A stretch of 64,000 nt of DNA, from NCBI RefSeq assembly GCF_025989145.1, contig NZ_JAPDNQ010000001.1, forward strand, positions 1,612,001-1,676,000. Direction: 5' to 3'. Position numbers and translations under genes: made by a program. Position 1 is the first letter of the stretch. Each line of letters opens with the position of its first letter. A model generated the notes under the pieces. It had not been told where the DNA came from, did not search any database, and saw nothing but the letters and a program-made list of their open reading frames with translations. This document shows positions 19,628 to 28,068 of this stretch, one piece after another. Source of the DNA: Microbacterium sp. SSM24. Lineage in GTDB: Bacteria; Actinomycetota; Actinomycetes; Actinomycetales; Microbacteriaceae.

Positions 19628-20065
19628 ATGCGCTCCGGTCCTTCCCGTGTCCGCGCCGCTCTGCAGGTCTACGTTCAGGCGCGCGCCGACGCCATGGGCG
19701 CTGCGCGGCGCGAGCTCGGCCTCGGGGATGGCGACGCCAAGGCCCTCCTGCACATCGCCGCGTATCCCGGCATCCGTCCGACGCAGCTTCGCGACCACCT
19801 CGGGATCACCTCCGCGGGGATCACCGCGCTCATCGACCGGCTGGTCGAACGAGGAATCGTGCGGCGCGACGTCGACCCCGACGACCGCCGCGTGAACCGC
19901 ATCTCGGTCACCGTCGACCTCGACGAGGACCCGTGGTCGCAGCTGTCGCGATTCGACAACGACTTCGACCTCGGTGTCGATGAGATCGAAGAGAGCGAGA
20001 CGGACACCTTCACCGCGCTGCTCGAGTCGCTGACCTCGGCGACCGTCGAGCGCGGCCGCCGCTGA
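19628..20065 (+). CDS. MarR family transcriptional regulator
   Basis: A 145-residue winged-helix protein. The core is AKALLHIAAYPGIRPTQLRDHLGITSAGITALIDRLVERGIVRRDVDPDDRRVNRISVT, with the recognition helix and the DRR wing typical of MarR. The C-terminus is unusually acidic (DLGVDEIEESETDTFTALLE). It is divergent from the DUF7882-like gene. The ligand and targets are unknown. Confidence 0.85.
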   Translation: MRSGPSRVRAALQVYVQARADAMGAARRELGLGDGDAKALLHIAAYPGIRPTQLRDHLGITSAGITALIDRLVERGIVRRDVDPDDRRVNRISVTVDLDEDPWSQLSRFDNDFDLGVDEIEESETDTFTALLESLTSATVERGRR

Positions 20066-20081
20066 CGGCGCGCCCGCGGGA

Positions 20082-20426
20082 TCAGACCGAATCGCGCTCG
20101 AGGTAGCCGGCGGACTTCGCCTGCAGGAACGCGCACAGCGCCGAGATCATCGCGAGCTCGCCGGCGAGGTTCATCAGTCCGCCCGAGTCGAGCACCACCG
20201 GCTCCTCGCGGGACTCCATGGTGACGACCCACCTCGGGGAGTAGGGCGCCTCCGGCTGGAGGTAGGTCACCGTCGCCGCGTTCGCGAGGCGCACGCCCAC
20301 GAGCCCCGTGTCGGCGCCGGGGTCGGCGTCCTGCTGCATCACTTTGAGCGAACCGGCGATCGGATACCCGAGCGTGCGGAACTCCGCCAGCCACTCCTCC
20401 AGAGTCTCCAGACTGCGAAACGGCAT
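20082..20426 (-). CDS. Hypothetical protein
   Basis: A 114-residue protein that I cannot assign to a family. It begins MPFRSLETLEEWLAEFRTLG and contains a probable beta-rich core (LVGVRLANAATVTYLQPE, SPRWVVTMESREEPVVL) and an alanine-rich helix (NLAGELAMISALCAFLQAKS). It has no signal peptide or membrane segment. The ATG at 20426 follows GAGGGGAGACC, which argues against the longer upstream start. It is convergent with the MarR gene. Confidence 0.65.
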   Translation of the reverse strand: MPFRSLETLEEWLAEFRTLGYPIAGSLKVMQQDADPGADTGLVGVRLANAATVTYLQPEAPYSPRWVVTMESREEPVVLDSGGLMNLAGELAMISALCAFLQAKSAGYLERDSV

Positions 20427-20586
20427 CTGGTCTCCCCTCGTGCGAGCCGTCGTCCTCGATCGCAAACGTACGGCACTTGCCCGCCGAGGGCCATGCTCGG
20501 TCCGCTGGAGGCGTGTCGTTATCCCGAATCGCGCCGCCGCGCAACCGTCCTGCGTACAGGGGTATCACCCGCGTAGCGTGCCGTGC

Positions 20587-20757
20587 ATGCCGTATCTGCT
20601 CCGGGACGGACCGAGGGATGGACAGCTCGTCGACGACCTTCCGCGGGGCTATCGTGCCGTCGGCTCGGGACCACCGCCGGGCGCACCCGACCTCGGCGAC
20701 ATCCTGCTCGACGGGGCGGTCTGGGCCGGAGATGACGCCGAGCCCGACGAATCCTGA
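20587..20757 (+). CDS. Small hypothetical protein (56 aa), probably leaderless
   Basis: A short acidic protein beginning MPYLLRDGPRDGQLVDDLPRG and ending WAGDDAEPDES. TAGCGT lies 7 nt before the ATG, fitting a leaderless transcript; there is no ribosome-binding site. Its phrase RGYRAVGSGPPPGAPDLGDI looks coding rather than random. The function is unknown, and it could be spurious. Confidence 0.45.
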   Translation: MPYLLRDGPRDGQLVDDLPRGYRAVGSGPPPGAPDLGDILLDGAVWAGDDAEPDES

Positions 20758-20795
20758 TCCCCTGCGGGGGACGATTGCTCCGAACCCCTCGCAGA

Positions 20796-20817
20796 TACAT
20801 GGAAGTCCATGTAAAAT
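20796..20817. promoter_or_regulatory. Perfect 18-bp palindrome overlapping a -10 element
   Basis: TACATGGA, AG, TCCATGTA form a perfect palindrome (20796-20813). Its end overlaps TAAAAT (20812-20817), a good -10 element for the acyl-CoA dehydrogenase operon 80 bp downstream. A bound dimer would block RNA polymerase. The regulator is not adjacent; a TetR- or MarR-type protein is likely. Confidence 0.55.
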
Positions 20818-20897
20818 CAGCAACGTGCTGAAGAAGGCACGGTGACTTTCATCAGGATGCCTCACGAGGGTGTCGTGGTGAGGCTGAAGGAGCAACG

Positions 20898-22061
20898 ATG
20901 TCCATGACGATCACCACCCCGGTCCCGGCGCTGTCCGACGACGAGCGCGCCGCGATCCTCGAGGCCGTGCGCGACTTCGCGCAGACCGAGCTCGCGCCTC
21001 ACGCGCTCGAGTGGGACGAGACCAAGACCTTCCCCGCCGACACCCTCCACCGCGCGGGCGAGCTGGGCCTCGGCGGCATCTACGTCCGCGAGGACGTCGG
21101 CGGCACCGGCCTCTCGCGCTCCGACGCCGTCGCCATCTTCGAGGAGCTCGCCGCCGGCGACCCCTCGATCGCGGCCTACATCACGATCCACAACATGGTC
21201 GCGTGGATGATCGACACCTACGGCAGCGAGGTGCAGCGTCACGAATGGCTGCCGATCCTCGCCTCGATGCAGGGCTTCGGCAGCTACTGCCTCACCGAGC
21301 CGGGCGCCGGATCCGACGCCGCGGCGATCACCACCACCGCGATCCGCGACGGCGACGACTTCGTGCTGACCGGCGTCAAGCAGTTCATCTCCGGTGCGGG
21401 CTCGTCCTCCGTCTACATCGTCATGGCGCGCACGGGCGAGCCCGGCGCGCGCGGCATCACGGCCTTCCTGGTGCCCGCCGACACCGCGGGCCTGTCCTTC
21501 GGCGCGAACGAGAAGAAGATGGGCTGGAACGCGCAGCCCACGCGCCAGGTCATCCTCGACGAGGTGCGCGTGCCCGCGACGAGCATGCTCGGCAGCGAGG
21601 GGCAGGGCTTCAAGATCGCGATGTCCGCCCTCGACGGCGGGCGCATCAACATCGCCGCATGTTCGCTCGGCGGCGCCCAGTGGGCCCTCGACCGTGCGCT
21701 GCGGTACGTGCAGGAGCGCTTCACGTTCGGCGAGGCGCTCGCCGAGAAGCAGTCCGTCGTCTTCACCCTGGCCGACATGGCGACCGAGCTGCGCGCAGCG
21801 CGCGCCCTCGTGAGGGATGCCGCGGCAGCCCTCGATGCGAAGGCTCCCGACGTCTCGATGCAATGCGCGATGGCCAAGCGCTTCGCCACCGACGCGGGGT
21901 TCCGGGTCGCGAACGAGGCCCTTCAGCTGCACGGTGGATACGGCTACCTGCACGAGTACGGCATCGAGAAGGTGGTGCGCGACCTTCGCGTGCACCAGAT
22001 CCTCGAGGGCACGAACGAGATCATGCGCGTCATCATCGGCCGCCAGCTGCTGGGGGCCTGA
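20898..22061 (+). CDS. Acyl-CoA dehydrogenase, probably isobutyryl-CoA dehydrogenase
   Basis: A 387-residue FAD enzyme that oxidises a short branched acyl-CoA. Family signatures are CLTEPGAGSDAAAITTTA (FAD/substrate site) and LQLHGGYGYLHEYGIEKVVRDLRVHQILEGTNEIMRVIIGRQL, which contains the YEKVVRD-type region and C-terminal IxEGTNEI. The early PSIAAYITIHNMVAWMIDTYG segment is typical of isobutyryl-CoA dehydrogenases, and the gene directly precedes 3-hydroxyisobutyrate dehydrogenase, placing it in valine degradation. The ATG follows GAAGGAGCAACG. Electrons would pass to ETF, encoded at 28753-30508. Confidence 0.87.
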   Translation: MSMTITTPVPALSDDERAAILEAVRDFAQTELAPHALEWDETKTFPADTLHRAGELGLGGIYVREDVGGTGLSRSDAVAIFEELAAGDPSIAAYITIHNMVAWMIDTYGSEVQRHEWLPILASMQGFGSYCLTEPGAGSDAAAITTTAIRDGDDFVLTGVKQFISGAGSSSVYIVMARTGEPGARGITAFLVPADTAGLSFGANEKKMGWNAQPTRQVILDEVRVPATSMLGSEGQGFKIAMSALDGGRINIAACSLGGAQWALDRALRYVQERFTFGEALAEKQSVVFTLADMATELRAARALVRDAAAALDAKAPDVSMQCAMAKRFATDAGFRVANEALQLHGGYGYLHEYGIEKVVRDLRVHQILEGTNEIMRVIIGRQLLGA

Positions 22062-22062
22062 C

Positions 22063-22968
22063 ATGCGCATCGCCTTCCTCGGCCTGGGCCACATGGGGCT
22101 CCCGATGGCCCGCAACCTCGCCGCCGCGGGCCACGACGTCGTCGGGTTCGACGTCTTCTCCGGAGCGACGGATGCCGCGGCCGCCGCCGGTCTGCGCGTC
22201 CAGCCCTCCGGCGCCGAGGCGGTGCGCGCGGCATCCGCTGACGTCGTGATCACGATGTTCCAGTCGGGCACGCAGGTGCTCGACGCGTACCGAGGGGCGG
22301 ACGGGGGAGAGGGACTGCTCGCCGCGGCGGCTCCCGGCACGCTGTTCATCGACTCGTCGACCATCGCCGTCGACGAGGCGCGCGCAGCGCACGAACTCGC
22401 CGAAGCAGCGGGTCACCGCTCGCTCGATGCGCCCGTCTCGGGCGGGGTCGTCGGCGCCGAGAACGCGACGCTCGCGTTCATGGTCGGCGGCTCGGACGAC
22501 GACTTCGAGGCCGCGCGCCCGATCCTCGAGGCGATGGGTCGCCGCGTCGTGCACTGCGGCGGAGCCGGGCTGGGGCAGGCCGCCAAGGTCTGCAACAACA
22601 TGATCCTCGCGGTGTCGCAGATCGCCGTCGCGGAGGCGTTCGTCCTCGGCGAGCGGCTCGGCCTCTCGCACCAGGCGCTCTTCGACGTCGCCTCGAACGC
22701 GTCGGGGCAGTGCTGGGCGCTGACCACGAACTGCCCGGTCCCGGGGCCGGTGCCGACGAGCCCGGCGAACCGCGACTACCAGCCGGGCTTCGCCGGCGCG
22801 CTCATGAACAAGGACCTCGGGCTCGCCGAGCACGCGATCGTGTCGACCGGCGTCGAGGCGCGCATGGGGATGCTCGCGCGAGAGATCTACCGCGACTACG
22901 CGGACGGCGACGGAGCGGGGCAGGACTTCTCGGGCATCATCAAAACGATCCGCGACGAGAGCGCCTGA
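22063..22968 (+). CDS. mmsB: 3-hydroxyisobutyrate dehydrogenase
   Basis: A 301-residue NAD-dependent enzyme that oxidises 3-hydroxyisobutyrate to methylmalonate semialdehyde in valine catabolism. The N-terminal Rossmann motif is FLGLGHMGLPMARNLAAAGHDVVGFD. The substrate motif is DAPVSGGVVGAENATLAFMVGG, and the catalytic lysine lies in GLGQAAKVCNNMILAV. KDLGLAEHA is the usual late signature. It starts 1 bp after the stop of the acyl-CoA dehydrogenase gene, so the two are co-transcribed. Confidence 0.92.
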   Translation: MRIAFLGLGHMGLPMARNLAAAGHDVVGFDVFSGATDAAAAAGLRVQPSGAEAVRAASADVVITMFQSGTQVLDAYRGADGGEGLLAAAAPGTLFIDSSTIAVDEARAAHELAEAAGHRSLDAPVSGGVVGAENATLAFMVGGSDDDFEAARPILEAMGRRVVHCGGAGLGQAAKVCNNMILAVSQIAVAEAFVLGERLGLSHQALFDVASNASGQCWALTTNCPVPGPVPTSPANRDYQPGFAGALMNKDLGLAEHAIVSTGVEARMGMLAREIYRDYADGDGAGQDFSGIIKTIRDESA

Positions 22969-22977
22969 CCCGGAGCG

Positions 22978-23874
22978 TCACACCTCGACGTCGTAGCGCG
23001 CGGCGATCCAGTCGCCGGGTACCAGCCGTTTGACGGTCTTCGCGGGGAGCACGCGCCGCGAGGCGATCTCAGCGGCCGCGGCCGCATACGCCTCGGCCAG
23101 TTCGTCGCGCGTCTCCGGAGAGACGTCCTCGAGGACGGCGGCGGCCTCGTCGCGCGCGTCCTCGGATGCACTGAGGGCCTCGTTGCGCTGCCGGCCCCGC
23201 ACGGTCCCTTTGGGGCGCTGGATCCACTTGCCGCCGGCCGCGCTCGCCTTGGCCAGACGCCACGCTCCGACCGCCAGCAGCAGGGTGACGATCGCACCCA
23301 GAACTGCCACGGCGGTCGCCGCGATCGCGGCGGGGAACACGTCGTCGGTGAAGAGGCGGACGATCATCGCGATCAGGCAGATCACTGCGAAGAGGGCGCT
23401 CGTACCCAAGACCGTCTCGCGCGTCACGGCTCGCGAGTCCTCGTACTCCGCGAGGAGCGCATCGCGTTCTCGTCGGACGAAGACGACGCCCACGGCGAAG
23501 AGCACGAAAGCAACCGCGTAGCTCACGATGACGGTCGGCGCGACGACGGGGAGGCTGTTCATCTCGGTTCCTCCGGTCAGCCGCCCCATTCCGGCCGCCG
23601 AGGCCATCGCGCCGGCGACGGCGAGCGAGCCCAGAAAGTCGGGCCACGGGGTCACCATCCGCGGCGCGCGCGGCGCCTTGTCCGCGCCCGACTCCCAGAC
23701 CGCGACGCGGGCAGCGAAGCGGCGGTCGACTGTGGCCAGGCGATCCCGGATGCCGAGCTCGAGGCTCGTCAGGAGCGACTCCTGCAGGCCGCGCGCGACG
23801 GCGCGGGGGGCAGCATCGGGCGTGAGGGGAAGCGTCTGCGCGGTCGCTACAGCACAGTCCCGCAGCTCGGTCAC
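22978..23874 (-). CDS. Membrane protein of the WXG/T7SS-like module
   Basis: A 298-residue protein with an N-terminal soluble segment and four hydrophobic stretches at about residues 80-210 (LAVAGAMASAAGMG, PTVIVSYAVAFVLFAVGVVFV, TSALFAVICLIAMIVRLF, AATAVAVLGAIVTLLLAVGAW). The basic, alanine-rich C-terminal half (ARDEAAAVLEDVSPETRDELAEAYAAAAAE) is probably helical and cytoplasmic. I recognise no family. The GTG start overlaps the upstream stop (GTGA, 23871-23874), so it is the last gene of the six-gene minus-strand module and may be a membrane anchor or protective partner for the secreted proteins (inference). Confidence 0.6.
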   Translation of the reverse strand: MTELRDCAVATAQTLPLTPDAAPRAVARGLQESLLTSLELGIRDRLATVDRRFAARVAVWESGADKAPRAPRMVTPWPDFLGSLAVAGAMASAAGMGRLTGGTEMNSLPVVAPTVIVSYAVAFVLFAVGVVFVRRERDALLAEYEDSRAVTRETVLGTSALFAVICLIAMIVRLFTDDVFPAAIAATAVAVLGAIVTLLLAVGAWRLAKASAAGGKWIQRPKGTVRGRQRNEALSASEDARDEAAAVLEDVSPETRDELAEAYAAAAAEIASRRVLPAKTVKRLVPGDWIAARYDVEV

Positions 23875-24413
23875 TCGTCCTCCATCCGCACGGACAGGAC
23901 GAGCCGATCGGCGTAGGGCTGCATGACCGTGGCGTACGGAATGGTGTCGGCGAAGGCGGTGGCCACCAGCAGGGAGTTCCCACGGCGGAAGGCGTAGTTG
24001 AATCGCCCGCCCTGTGCGTCCTCGCGCGATGATCCCGTGACGACGGCGGCGCGGCGTCCGGTGCCCCAGTACTCGTCGTCGATCGTCTCGACGTTCGGAA
24101 GCAGCACGGCCGCCGGGTCGTCCTTTACCGCGGCGTCGAGCTCGGTTTCGGCATCCTCGAGCACCTGAATGCCGATGAACCCGATCGCCGGCGCAAGGGA
24201 CACCGGGCAGAACACGAGGAGATGGCCGGTGAGCTCGGTGCGCATCCGGAGAGCGGTCTCGCCTACCCGGCGCAGTGCGCCCTCGAGCGCCGGAGTGAGG
24301 CTGCCGAGCTCGGCGGCGTAGTGGTCGACGACCGCTTCAGGCCATCCGTCGCCATCGTCGGCGGGGACGGGGACCCAGGCGGCGGCGTCGTAGTCGAGGT
24401 GGTAAGGGATCAT
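23871..24413 (-). CDS. Hypothetical protein of the WXG/T7SS-like module
   Basis: A 180-residue soluble protein of no recognised family, beginning MIPYHLDYDAAAWVPVP and ending MQPYADRLVLSVRMEDE. Alternating strands (GHLLVFCPVSLAPAIGFIGIQVL, RRAAVVTGSSREDAQGGRFNYAFRRGNSLLVATAFAD) suggest an alpha/beta fold. The ATG at 24413 overlaps the preceding stop (ATGA, 24410-24413). Tight coupling on both sides shows it belongs with its neighbours; a chaperone or immunity role is possible but unproven. Confidence 0.6.
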   Translation of the reverse strand: MIPYHLDYDAAAWVPVPADDGDGWPEAVVDHYAAELGSLTPALEGALRRVGETALRMRTELTGHLLVFCPVSLAPAIGFIGIQVLEDAETELDAAVKDDPAAVLLPNVETIDDEYWGTGRRAAVVTGSSREDAQGGRFNYAFRRGNSLLVATAFADTIPYATVMQPYADRLVLSVRMEDE

Positions 24414-25012
24414 GCCGCTGGGGACTCCCACGTGAAGGTGCTGATGAGCAGGTCGCTGAGGTGGACCAGCCCGTCCACGACGGGCTGCACGTCGACGTCG
24501 ACCCCGACCGGCACGGGGATCGTCGTCGTGAACTGCAGCGCCCGGCGGCGCTGCGTGCCCGGCACCGGGATCAGATAGTCGACGACGTGGGCCCCGGCGC
24601 CCTCGACCTCCTTGCGCGCAGCCACGTCGGCCTCCCAGCGCAGGATCGACCGGTCATCGGTGAGGAACTCCGCACCCTTGTCGCGGAACAGCTGCGCGAC
24701 CTGGCGATCGAGCGTGCCGCCCAGCTGGCCCTCGACGACGGACGCGACGATCGACATCGGTAGGGGGGACTCGACGGCGGCCGTCTGCAGGTAGAGCGCG
24801 AACGCGTTCGCCTGCAGCATCTTGCGGTAGGCGACCTCGAGCATGGTGCGCATCTCGACGTCGAGCTCGGGGCGGTGCTGCTCCCGGAAGACGGCCGACG
24901 TCCGCCGGATCAGCTCATCGACGCCCGCTCGGTCGGCGGGCAGCTGCTCCCAGCCGTCGGGGAGCAGAAGCCGATAGTCGGGGACAGGTCTGGTGAGCTC
25001 GGCCATCTCCAT
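24410..25012 (-). CDS. Hypothetical protein of the WXG/T7SS-like module
   Basis: A 200-residue soluble protein with no signal peptide. It opens with PDYRLLLPDGWEQLPAD, which resembles the first strand of lipoprotein- or chaperone-like folds beside actinobacterial secretion genes, and continues with a long amphipathic helix (MRTMLEVAYRKMLQANAFALYLQ) and terminal strands (RRALQFTTTIPVPVG). Two ATGs (25012 and 25006) are possible; I took the first. The upstream gene ends 4 bp before it. No family was recognised. Confidence 0.6.
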   Translation of the reverse strand: MEMAELTRPVPDYRLLLPDGWEQLPADRAGVDELIRRTSAVFREQHRPELDVEMRTMLEVAYRKMLQANAFALYLQTAAVESPLPMSIVASVVEGQLGGTLDRQVAQLFRDKGAEFLTDDRSILRWEADVAARKEVEGAGAHVVDYLIPVPGTQRRRALQFTTTIPVPVGVDVDVQPVVDGLVHLSDLLISTFTWESPAA

Positions 25013-25016
25013 CAGG

Positions 25017-26387
25017 CTAGCGCGACAGCTGCTCGCGCCACGTGTCGATGTCCGCCGGCAGCTCGAACGGGTTCAGCATCTCCTGAACGTTCCCCACGAC
25101 TTCCCCGGTGTCGCGCCCGAACGACCATGCCTTCACTCCGAAGTCGCCGTAGTTCAGCAGACGCTGCGGGAGGTCGAGGACCTCGGTGCCGCGCGAGACG
25201 AGGTCCGCGGCATCCGACACCGCGTTGACCGCGGACTGGTGGTGGGCCGAGTAGCTCGCGAACTCCTCCGCGATGTTCACGGTCCAGGCGCCGCCGCCCC
25301 GGTTGATGTTGGCCCACAGTGTGCCGCGCCCGATGTCGCCCCAGCGGAGGCCTGAGAAGGTGTCGGCGATCCGCGAGGCGAGCCCGGCGCGGGCGGCACT
25401 GCCCAGGCCGTGGCCCGAGCCCATCGCCTCGACGGCGGTCCGGATGCCGCGCAGCCGGCGCAGGTCGCTGACGGCGTCGCCGATCTCGAAGACCGGCCCT
25501 GCGAAGAACTTGAGCGCCTGCAGACGCGAGCCCGCCTTGAAGAGCGATCCGAGGCGGCCGAAGGGAAGGACGCCGACGATCGCCCACGCGAGGTCGCCGC
25601 CGTCGGCGCGTCCCGCGTCGTAGAGGATCAGCGTTCCCAGCAGCACGACCACCGCGAGTGCGACGGCGATGAGCGCGAGGATCGGGCCGCCGATGATCAG
25701 CGCCGCGATCGTGACGACCAGCCCGATCACCGTGACCACGTCGACGATGATCTGCACGATGTCGGCGATGTTGTCGGTCCAGGAGTCGCTGACGTTGCCG
25801 TCGGTGGCGTCCTCGATCGCGTTGAGCGCGGCGTCGTACGCCTCGTCCCATGCGTTCCACTGGCCGTCGAAATCGTCGAGCAGCCCGTCGAGGTAGATCT
25901 TGGCGTTGCCGGCGGCGATGCCCGCCTCGCGCGCCTGCCAGCGGTCAGCGTCGTGGGCGCCCTGCGCCGTGGAGTCGGTGGGGTCGTAGTCGGAGGAGCC
26001 CTCGGCCGTCTCCTGCGCGTCTTCCGCCGCCGCCTTCTTCGCCTCGAGCTGGCGCTTGGCCTGCTCGATCTCGAGCACGAGCGGGCGCAGCTTGCTCTGC
26101 ACGCTGTCGAGGGCGTGCCCGTAGGTCGTCATCGCCGTGCCGGTGGGCTTGTAGCGCTCACCTGCGAGCGCGAGTTCCTCGTGCGCGTCGCCGACTTCCT
26201 CCTTGATGCGCTCGATCGAGCGCCCCTTCTCCTCGCCTGCTCCGTCGGCGATCGCGCTGAGCACGCCGGCGGCGCCGATCATCTGCCGTCCGAGACGGGA
26301 GATCTCCCGCCCGCGGTCGATGATGCCCTGCGCGTCGCCCTCGATCACGTGGACGCGGTGCTGCCTGTTGGTGTAGATCGTCGTCAT
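25017..26387 (-). CDS. Large WXG-like putative type VII secretion substrate
   Basis: A 456-residue protein. Residues 1-190 are helical and heptad-like (VIEGDAQGIIDRGREISRLGRQM..., VQSKLRPLVLEIEQAKRQLEAKKAAAEDAQE), the layout of the N-terminal WXG/LXG-type domain that guides type VII substrates. Residues about 205-255 are strongly hydrophobic (IVQIIVDVVTVIGLVVTIAA, then ILALIAVALAVVVLLGTLI). The C-terminal 200 residues include a Gly/Arg-rich stretch (GHGLGSAARAGLASRIADTFSGLRWGDIGRG) without a recognised toxin motif. It follows two small WXG-like genes and precedes three coupled genes. Its final role, pore-forming or enzymatic, is open. Confidence 0.65.
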   Translation of the reverse strand: MTTIYTNRQHRVHVIEGDAQGIIDRGREISRLGRQMIGAAGVLSAIADGAGEEKGRSIERIKEEVGDAHEELALAGERYKPTGTAMTTYGHALDSVQSKLRPLVLEIEQAKRQLEAKKAAAEDAQETAEGSSDYDPTDSTAQGAHDADRWQAREAGIAAGNAKIYLDGLLDDFDGQWNAWDEAYDAALNAIEDATDGNVSDSWTDNIADIVQIIVDVVTVIGLVVTIAALIIGGPILALIAVALAVVVLLGTLILYDAGRADGGDLAWAIVGVLPFGRLGSLFKAGSRLQALKFFAGPVFEIGDAVSDLRRLRGIRTAVEAMGSGHGLGSAARAGLASRIADTFSGLRWGDIGRGTLWANINRGGGAWTVNIAEEFASYSAHHQSAVNAVSDAADLVSRGTEVLDLPQRLLNYGDFGVKAWSFGRDTGEVVGNVQEMLNPFELPADIDTWREQLSR

Positions 26388-26400
26388 CGGTCGTTCCTGC

Positions 26401-26727
26401 TCAGCGCACGGGGAGGTTGTCGGCGTCGGACTCGCGCAGCGAGAGGTCGCGCGAGAGCTCGAGGTCGAACTCCTGCCACCCTTCGCACGTCGATTCGACC
26501 GCCGCCTGGATGTTGGACAGCTTCTGGAGAAGCTGCTTGCGCCGGTCGTTCCAGCCGCCCTCGAACTCGTGCGTGCGCTTGTGCAGCCCGCCGCGGCCGT
26601 CCGGCCGGCCGATGAGTTCCTGGAGGTCGTCGGTGCGCTCCTCGGCATCCTCGAACTCGACGATGATCTGCTTGAGCGACCCGTTCAGCCGGTTCAAGTG
26701 GTCGACCTTGATGTACACGTCGGCCAT
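26401..26727 (-). CDS. Small WXG-like helical protein
   Basis: A 108-residue all-helical protein: DHLNRLNGSLKQIIVEFEDAEERTDDLQELIG, a Gly-rich turn, then THEFEGGWNDRRKQLLQKLSNIQAAVESTCEGWQEFD. The GGW at about residue 58 sits where WXG100 proteins have the turn between two helices, though the exact W-x-G order is not kept. Position between an ESAT-6-like gene and the large substrate suggests it forms a heterodimer with one of them. Confidence 0.65.
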   Translation of the reverse strand: MADVYIKVDHLNRLNGSLKQIIVEFEDAEERTDDLQELIGRPDGRGGLHKRTHEFEGGWNDRRKQLLQKLSNIQAAVESTCEGWQEFDLELSRDLSLRESDADNLPVR

Positions 26728-26788
26728 GGCACTCCCCCTCTAGAGGACGGTGGGAAGAGGACGTCCGTCCCCCTCCCACCGCACGTCG

Positions 26789-27076
26789 TCAGTTGCCGGC
26801 GAGTGCCTGGTCGGTGTCCTTGATCGCCTGCTGCATCTTGCGCAGCGATTCGCCCATGTCGGAGATGCCCTCGATGGCCTTCTCCAGACCGGTGGTCAGC
26901 TCGGTGTAGCCCTCACCGAACTTGCCCGACGCGTGCTGCGTCTTGAAGTCGTCGCCGAGCAGGCGATCCACGTCGCTCTTGAGACGGCGCAGGATGTCGC
27001 CGATCTCCTCGCGGCCGTTCTCGAGCTTGCCCGACATCGCTTCCATCTCACCGTATGAAGCCTTGAAATCCGCCAT
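26789..27076 (-). CDS. WXG100/ESAT-6-like protein
   Basis: A 95-residue helical hairpin protein, the usual length for the WXG100 family. Helix one is GEMEAMSGKLENGREEIGDILRRLKSDVDRLL, the turn is GKFGEGYTELTT with Phe in place of the signature Trp, and helix two is GLEKAIEGISDMGESLRKMQQAIKDTDQALAGN. It is the first gene of the module, with GGGGAT 6 nt before the ATG. No EccC-type ATPase lies within the window, so export would rely on a system encoded elsewhere. Confidence 0.75.
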   Translation of the reverse strand: MADFKASYGEMEAMSGKLENGREEIGDILRRLKSDVDRLLGDDFKTQHASGKFGEGYTELTTGLEKAIEGISDMGESLRKMQQAIKDTDQALAGN

Positions 27077-27148
27077 GATCCATCCCCTTCGAAACGTTGC
27101 GGGCCGTTCTCCGGCGCCGAGTTCACGCTAATCGAATCCTCGCGAACG

Positions 27149-27174
27149 GCACATGGGGAGGATTACCCATGTGC
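27149..27174. promoter_or_regulatory. Inverted repeat between WXG module and enoyl-CoA hydratase
   Basis: GCACATGGG and CCCATGTGC are perfect 9-bp arms around an 8-bp spacer. The site lies in the divergent intergenic region. The ACATGG half-site recalls the palindrome at 20796-20813 upstream of the valine genes, which would fit one regulator for both catabolic promoters; this is only a sequence resemblance. Confidence 0.45.
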
Positions 27175-27222
27175 GATCGACGGCCGCGAGCGGCATCCGC
27201 CGCCTACGATCGAGGTGCTGCG

Positions 27223-27252
27223 ATGACGCCGAAACGCCGGGAGAGGCCATGA
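27223..27252 (+). other. Nine-codon upstream ORF overlapping the enoyl-CoA hydratase start
   Basis: ATG at 27223 encodes MTPKRRERP and stops at a TGA that overlaps the hydratase ATG (ATGA at 27249-27252). A TACGAT -10-like element lies 12 nt upstream of it. It could couple translation, or be chance. Confidence 0.3.
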
Positions 27253-28025
27253 CCGAATACGAGACGATCCTCGTCGAGACGCGGGGCCGCGTCGGATGGA
27301 TCACCCTCAACCGTCCCGAAGCGCTCAACGCGCTCAACACGCAGACCATGAAGGACGTCGTGGCCGCGGCATCCGCCTTCGACACCGATGAGGGCATCGG
27401 CGCGATCGTGCTCACGGGATCGGCGCGCGCCTTCGCCGCGGGGGCCGACATCAAGGAGATGGAGTCGAAGTCGGGCCTCGAGATGCTGATGGCCGACCAC
27501 TTCGGCGGCTGGGCGCAGTTCGCCGGGGTGCGCACGCCGGTGATCGCCGCCGTCTCGGGCTACGCGCTCGGCGGTGGCTGCGAGCTGGCGATGATGTGCG
27601 ACATCATCCTCGCCGCCGACACCGCGACCTTCGGACAGCCCGAGATCAACCTCGGCGTCATCCCAGGGATGGGCGGTTCGCAGCGGCTCATCCGCGCGGT
27701 CGGCTACTACAAGGCCGCCGATCTGATCCTGTCGGGTCGGATGATGGATGCCGCGGAGGCCGAACGCTCCGGGCTCGTCTCGCGCGTCGTGCCCGCCGCA
27801 GACCTGCTCGACGAGGCGGCGAAGCTCGCGGACGCCATCGCGGCGAAGTCGCTGCCGTCGGCCTACGCGGCGAAGGCCGTGCTGGACGCCGCGCTGGAGG
27901 TGCCGCTCGCCGAGGGATTGCGGCTCGAGCGCCACGTGTTCGCGAGCCTGTTCGACACGGCGGACCAGAAGGAGGGCATGGCCGCCTTCCGCGAGAAGCG
28001 GCGCCCCGACTTCACGAACCGCTGA
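27249..28025 (+). CDS. Enoyl-CoA hydratase
   Basis: A 258-residue crotonase-family enzyme that hydrates 2,3-enoyl-CoA. Both CoA-binding oxyanion segments are seen: [12 protein letters not shown] (first NH donor) and [43 protein letters not shown], with the two catalytic glutamates in the GGGCELA and FGQPE regions. The ATG at 27249 follows GGGAGAGGCC; the longer in-frame reading overlaps the palindromic regulatory site and is rejected. It may serve methacrylyl-CoA hydration in the valine route or general beta-oxidation. Confidence 0.9.
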   Translation: MTEYETILVETRGRVGWITLNRPEALNALNTQTMKDVVAAASAFDTDEGIGAIVLTGSARAFAAGADIKEMESKSGLEMLMADHFGGWAQFAGVRTPVIAAVSGYALGGGCELAMMCDIILAADTATFGQPEINLGVIPGMGGSQRLIRAVGYYKAADLILSGRMMDAAEAERSGLVSRVVPAADLLDEAAKLADAIAAKSLPSAYAAKAVLDAALEVPLAEGLRLERHVFASLFDTADQKEGMAAFREKRRPDFTNR

Positions 28026-28068
28026 CGCCCCGCCGCCGGGTCGGCGGGATCCGCCGCCGCGACGGGTC

